This document shows positions 56,501 to 62,500 of a DNA stretch of 64,000 nt, in pieces. The notes under the pieces were generated by a model. It worked only from the letters and a program-made list of their open reading frames with translations. It made no database searches and was not told the origin of the DNA. Source of the stretch: Amoebophrya sp. A120 (taxonomy: Eukaryota; Sar; Dinophyceae; Syndiniales; Amoebophryaceae). The stretch lies in contig CAJINV010000006.1 of the NCBI GenBank assembly GCA_905178155.1, positions 1,551,876-1,615,875 of the forward strand. Direction: 5' to 3'. The position numbers and the translations under genes were made by a program. How positions within the stretch are numbered: position 1 is the stretch's first letter; the number at the start of each line of letters is the position of its first letter.

Positions 56501-59500
56501 TGACCAGGAACACAAGATTCCGGTCGTGTACTGGAAAAAAGTTCAGGAGCACATTCTGGACGCCGGCATGGTCGCGGAGTTTGGTAACGACGTTGACTCC
56601 GAGCAATTTGACTACATCGTGCTTCTCGCAAATGCCAGCGGCGACAACGCCGGCGACCAGTTTCCAGTCACGCCAGCACCCCCAGTAACGACAACAAGGG
56701 CATATCAAATGTAAAAGTGTCTGGGTCTGGAAGAGTCCGAACTTGTGATGCTGCATTTGGATTCCAAAAAAATCTGTATTCCGTAAGCAGCTAAGGGAAT
56801 GCAATTTTTGCTACGCTGAGAAGACATTTGCCATGCGGAAAAGGCATCAAGAAGCCCTCAAAAAGCCTGTGATGCTAGGGCAGGCATCACAGACATCATG
56901 GCCCATGCAAAACGTGCATGACAAGTCTCATAATCTTCCAGACCCAGACATTTTTGCACTGCATAGGGCACCCTCGACGACCACGACTGCTACGCAAAGA
57001 AAAAACTGTGTAAGTGTTAACTTTCTTGGAGGAACAGCATCACAAGTTTCTTGCTCTGCATGTCAGAGAAATAAACCCGTCTTCATGCGTAGAAGCTAGT
57101 ACTTGAAAACACGTACGAAACCAGCCTCTGACGCATGTCCAGCATGACAGCTCTAACGCTCTTGCATCGTCTGCAACACAATCACAAATTTGTTTACGCA
57201 GTTTTTTTCTTGCATAACTGCCCCCCCGCCAGAACCGGTCGAACCGAACTATGGCGTTCTCAACTGTTACATTCTCAACTGTTACATGAATTTGTTATGC
57301 AAGAACAGCGAAAGTGAAAGACAGGATCTTCCAACTTTTGCATTACAGATTTGACGCAGACTCAGATGCTGTTTAGCCCTTCGAAACTTTATCATGCCAA
57401 GCCGCTCGGCCGTGTGGTTGTTTATGGTATTTTTGCATGACAAATCATGTATACAGTTGAGAATGTAACATTTGAGAATCCCATACGAACCCCGCACCAG
57501 TCCCGGCACCGGTCGAACCGAACCCCGCCCCCGTGCCGGCACCACCACCGGATGAAAATAACCCGACGCCCACCACACCGCCAGAACCCTCGAAGTGCCT
57601 GTGCTCCAATGGCCTTGCGGACTGGAGAGGCAGCACCGGGAAGGGCTGTGATCCGTACAATGCCCAACTATCAAATGCAAAAATCCCTGGATGTCTGGAA
57701 GAGTCGGGACTTGTCATGCACATTTTGCATGACCCGTGAGGTCTGTGATGCTGGTGCTAGCATCACAGATTTTTTAAGAGCTCCTTCTCGATGCTATATA
57801 ATATACGCATGAGAAATGTCCTCTCCGCGTAGCAAGAATTTTTAGATTCCTTTTGCTGCTCATGCAACGCAGATATTTTTAGAATTCGCGGACGACAGCA
57901 TTACAAGTTACAACTCTTCCAGACATCCAGGGATTTTCACATTTTATCCCACGAAAAAACTGTTTCACTGTGATGATTTTGCAAGAACCGCATCACAAGT
58001 TTGCTACACATGACACAGAAAATTTGCCATGCGCGTTTCCCAAGGGAAAACACGCATGGAAATCCAATGTCTTGCAGGTGTAGCAAGACAAATAGTTCTG
58101 TGCGCCATTTTCTGCATCACACGTTCACAGTGAAACAGTTTTTTCTTGCGATACATTTGATAACAACAGCAGTACTGCAAAAGCTGCAACACCAACTACC
58201 GCCTGCGGCATATCCTGAGTAAAAACGTACCCACACCAGAGTCACGATGGGGATTTTGCAACACAAACCTAGGAGTTTTGTGAGTCACGCATGACAAGTT
58301 GAACTCGGCAGTGTAGTGCAGGCTAGCAAGTGCACCCGCATGACAGATTCATTTGCTCATCCTGTTCACAGCATCACAAATTCCAAAACACGATTGGAAA
58401 TGGCTCTCATGGGGATGCGCATTACAAGTCTTCCTGTCTTTGCAAATCTGCATTACAACTCTGGCGTGGGTACGTTTTTCCTCGGGATACGGCACAACTG
58501 GCCGAAGAACGGAGAAATCTCCTGCTACCCGGTGTGTGGCGCTCCCGAAAACCAAAATATCGTAAGGAAAAATCCCCCCTCGTCCCCATATCGAAAAGGC
58601 ACGTCTCAGAAAATTTGCAATGCTGATTCGTGGCCACAAATCGTCTCTGTCTTGCAAGCACGCAACTCCACAGACAGCCGCCGCATTCTGCAGGCGGTTT
58701 GTGATGCTGCTGACCCTACTACAGCCTGGACGTTTATTGCCATGCTCAGCGCCTAGCCCAAAACCTTTCTACTCAGCAGGCCTAGTATAGGCCCGCAGTC
58801 CTCTCCAGCAAGACAAATCTGATTTGTGTAGGCAAATCCAGCATGCGAAAGCTCGTTTTGATATGGGGAGGGAAAAAGTTTTTCCTTTTGATACAAAACT
58901 GCCGGACCCCGGACGAAGAAACCGGGGTGTATTGGGGGCCGTCACCTCCCCAAAAGTTTTGCTACCAAGCTCTATTGCCAGGTGTGTTGGGCGACAACCC
59001 CCGGGATATCGACGCTGTCACCGTGTTGGACCAGGGCTACCCACAAATATCCTGTGCAAATATGTCTGGGTCTGGAAGATTGCAAGATTTGTAATGCTCT
59101 GCTGACAGGAGAGAAAGATCTGTCATGCGTGTTGCGCCGCTACCAAGCTATTTTTTTGTGATGCAAAAACGCAGTCTGCGATGCAGTCTACGCAAGACCA
59201 AGTCGCTCAGAAACTTGTCATGCGCGTCCCCATATAGACTGTGGGCTGCTTGTGATTCGCAAACTAGCATCACAAAGTTCCAGACCCAGACATATTTGCA
59301 ATGCATAACAAAACATGTGCCACACATCGTGTTGCCTGATGGGGTGCCGCCGTCCGCCTTTAAATGCGCGCTACTGGTCTTACCTGGTGGAGGAACTGAC
59401 CCAGACCCCGCTTTCGGACGCTGCGACGCAGAACGCTTTGTTTGAGGCAGAGAATTTCAAAAAGTTTTTAGGGGGAACAGCAGTAGAAGATCAGGCGCGC

Positions 59501-62500
59501 TTCAACATTCAGGGCGTGGTCTGCAAGAATGGCGGGTCCCCACGGCCCGTGTTCTCCTTATGGCATTCTCAAACGTTACAATCTCAACTGTTACATGCGT
59601 TTGTGATGCAAGAACAGCAACAGTGAAATCGTCGAGCTTGCAACTCTCGCATCACAAATCTCGAACAGATTTTAATGCTGTTTAGCCCTTCCAGAATTTG
59701 CCATGCGAAGTAACCTTAGTCGTCTGGCGGCTTATGGTCTACTTTTGCATGACAAATCATGTAACACTTGAGAATGTAACAGTGGAGAAAGCCATACTCC
59801 TGTCCCCCGGGTTTGGACCTCCGTTTCGAGGGCGGGTGCGGCCTAGCGGCGGACCCCGGTATCCTGTGTAAAAACGTCCCTTTCCCATAGTCAAGGTGGG
59901 GATTTTGCAACACAAACCTAGGAGTTTTGGGAGTCACGCATGACAAGTTGCACTCCGTAGTGTAGTGCAGGTTAGCAAGTGCAGCCGCATCACAGATCCA
60001 TCTGCTCGCTCTGTTCTCAGCATCACAAATTCTAAAAGACGATTGGAAATGTCTACCATGGGTATGCGCATCACAAATGTCTTTGTCATTGCAAATCTGC
60101 ATGACAACTCTGGAGTGGGGACGTTTTTGCTCAGGATACCCGGGGGCCCCTCGTATTTTTCGACGGAACAGCCGGAATTCGTCGCCCCCAGCTTCCTGCA
60201 ACTATCAAATGTAATTAAAAGTGTCTGGGTCTGGAAGAGTCATGCTGTTTGTGCATGACACAGAAGGTCTGGCACGGAAGCTCTAGCATCACAGGTTTCG
60301 AGAAGCTTCCGCAATGCCGAACCCGCATGAGAAATCCCCCAGTTTGGTGACAGAAAGTCGGCAGCTTTTGCTACCTATGCATGAGAGATTTTTCTATGTT
60401 CTAAAATGCGCATCACAAGAACGGATCCTTCCAGACCCAGACATTTTTGCATTTCATAGCAACTTGTGCGCGACAAATTTCAGACGCTGTCGGAACCAGG
60501 ACCAGAAAACGAAAACGCGTTGGAGGTGGACTTGAATCCAACTACCAGCGCCGGCGCAACAAGCACTAGTACTACAACCAGTAGTCCCCGTCCCGTGGGG
60601 ATGTCTGGGTATAATTATGGGTCTGACATCATTTTTCACGAAAAGGAAGTTGTAAATCCAGCGGAACTACTTCTGAATAGGGGCGAGGCATCAACTTCTG
60701 CAGCGCTCTCATCATCTGCGTCGAAGGGGGCGTCGGCTACACGAAGAAAGCACGAGAAGAGCCGGCAACATCTTGTCTCTGACCCTCAGCAAAAATTCCA
60801 CGGCAAGAAAAATAACGTCGAGGACAAAATAAACTTCCTCGAGCTACAAGTTCGTGTTGCAGACGAAGCTGCTGAAGAGAAAATTGTAGGAACCCAGGTG
60901 TTAAACAAAGGCGGTTATCAGGCCACGAACGAAGTGCCCATCGCGAACGAGGACAGGCGGAACCGGAAAATTTGGAACGCCTACACACCGACCTGTTGCA
61001 AGGAAGTCGACGGTATCAAATGTAAAGATGGCTGGGTCTGGAAGATTCTGACACTTGTCATGCACGCTTTGCATGAGCCATGATGTCTGTGATGCATACC
61101 CTAGTAATACAGATTTTTTGAGGGCTTCTTGATGCCTTTTCCGCATGGCAAATGTCTCCTGAGCGTAGCAAAAATTGCATTCCCTTTGCTACTCATGCAA
61201 TACAGATTTTTTTGGAAACCAAATGTAGCAACACAAGTTGCATTCTTCCAGATCCAGACATTTTTGCATTTGATAGACGGTTCTACCCCGGACTGGTCCT
61301 ACCGCTTCGACTGGTTTGAAACCACCCTGTATCAACCGCAAAAATGTCTGGGTCTGGAAACTTGTAATGCTAAAAGTGAATGTTGGTAGACGTCGCACTG
61401 CAATGCGCAGCTATGCATGACGAATTCTTTGGCTGCCATGTCTTGCGTTTTCCGCATGGCAAGCTGCGTTTTTGCGTGACAGGTAAGAGGGCCACCTTTT
61501 CGCGCCTATGCAACACAGATTCTCGAGCCATGCCAGACAAGCATGACAAACTTGCATTCTTCCAGACCCAGATGACGCTTTTGCATTTGATACCCTGCCT
61601 GCGCAAAAAACCAACGCGCTACACGTGAACAACCAACTCCCTGTCTACGACCTGACGAAGGCGCTGACCGCGCCGGGCTATTCCGCCCACACTATGCCTT
61701 GTAAAAACGTCCCCACGACCCGCCATAAGTAGTCAAATTGGTAAATCTGCTACACAAATCTACAAGTTTTGGCTCTTGCGCACGACACGTTTGGGCTCGT
61801 AGTGTAGTCCTGTTTAGCTAGTGCAGCCGCATGACAAACCGACTGCCTTATCCTGAGTCCATCATGACAAACCTCCAGATAGTATGATTAGAAACTGGTG
61901 CCTCTCATGCGGCTGCGCATGCGAGACACTTTAGGCTTGCAGATTTCCATGACAACTCTGGGGTGGGGACGATTTTGCTCAGGATACACACCCAGCGGCT
62001 GGTGGCCACCTGCTTTTCTATGGATTGCAAAAATGTCTGGGTCTGGAAGGGTGCCAGACTTGTCATGCAGATTTTCTATGGCCCATGAGGTCTGGTATGT
62101 AGGACATAGCATGACAGATTCTGTGAGAGTTCTATCAGGCCTATCCTGCATGAGAAACTGCGTCTCGATTAGGTCAAAAGTGGACAGCTTTTGGTAATCA
62201 TGCAACACAGATTTTTGCATGATTCAGCTTTAGCATGACATGTTGCTTTGTTCCAGACCCAGACATTTTTACATATTGAAACTTTCCGTCCCCTACCCGT
62301 TGAGCATGGAAAAAGAAGCCACGAATCACGACTTCTGCCACAATATGCATTCGGAAATACGTCTGGGTCTGGAAGAGTCGGGGCTTGTCATGCACATTTT
62401 GCATGGCTCGGGAAGTCTCTGATGCTGGTGCTAGCATCACAGATTTTTTGATGAGAGGTTCTTGATGCTAATTACGCATGACAAATGCCCTCTCCGCGTG

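Larger units (their letters stand above)
57491..58557 (+). other. Gene 6: Pro-rich linker and Cys-rich module 3
   Basis: A repetitive Pro/Ala linker (PAPVPAPVEPN repeated) leads into KCLCSNGLADWRG, CDPYN, YCKSCNTNYRL and SCYPVC. This is a third, more divergent module, with EGF-like character (C-x-C-x-NG near its start). A nested introner interrupts it at 57669-58162. Confidence 0.55.
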
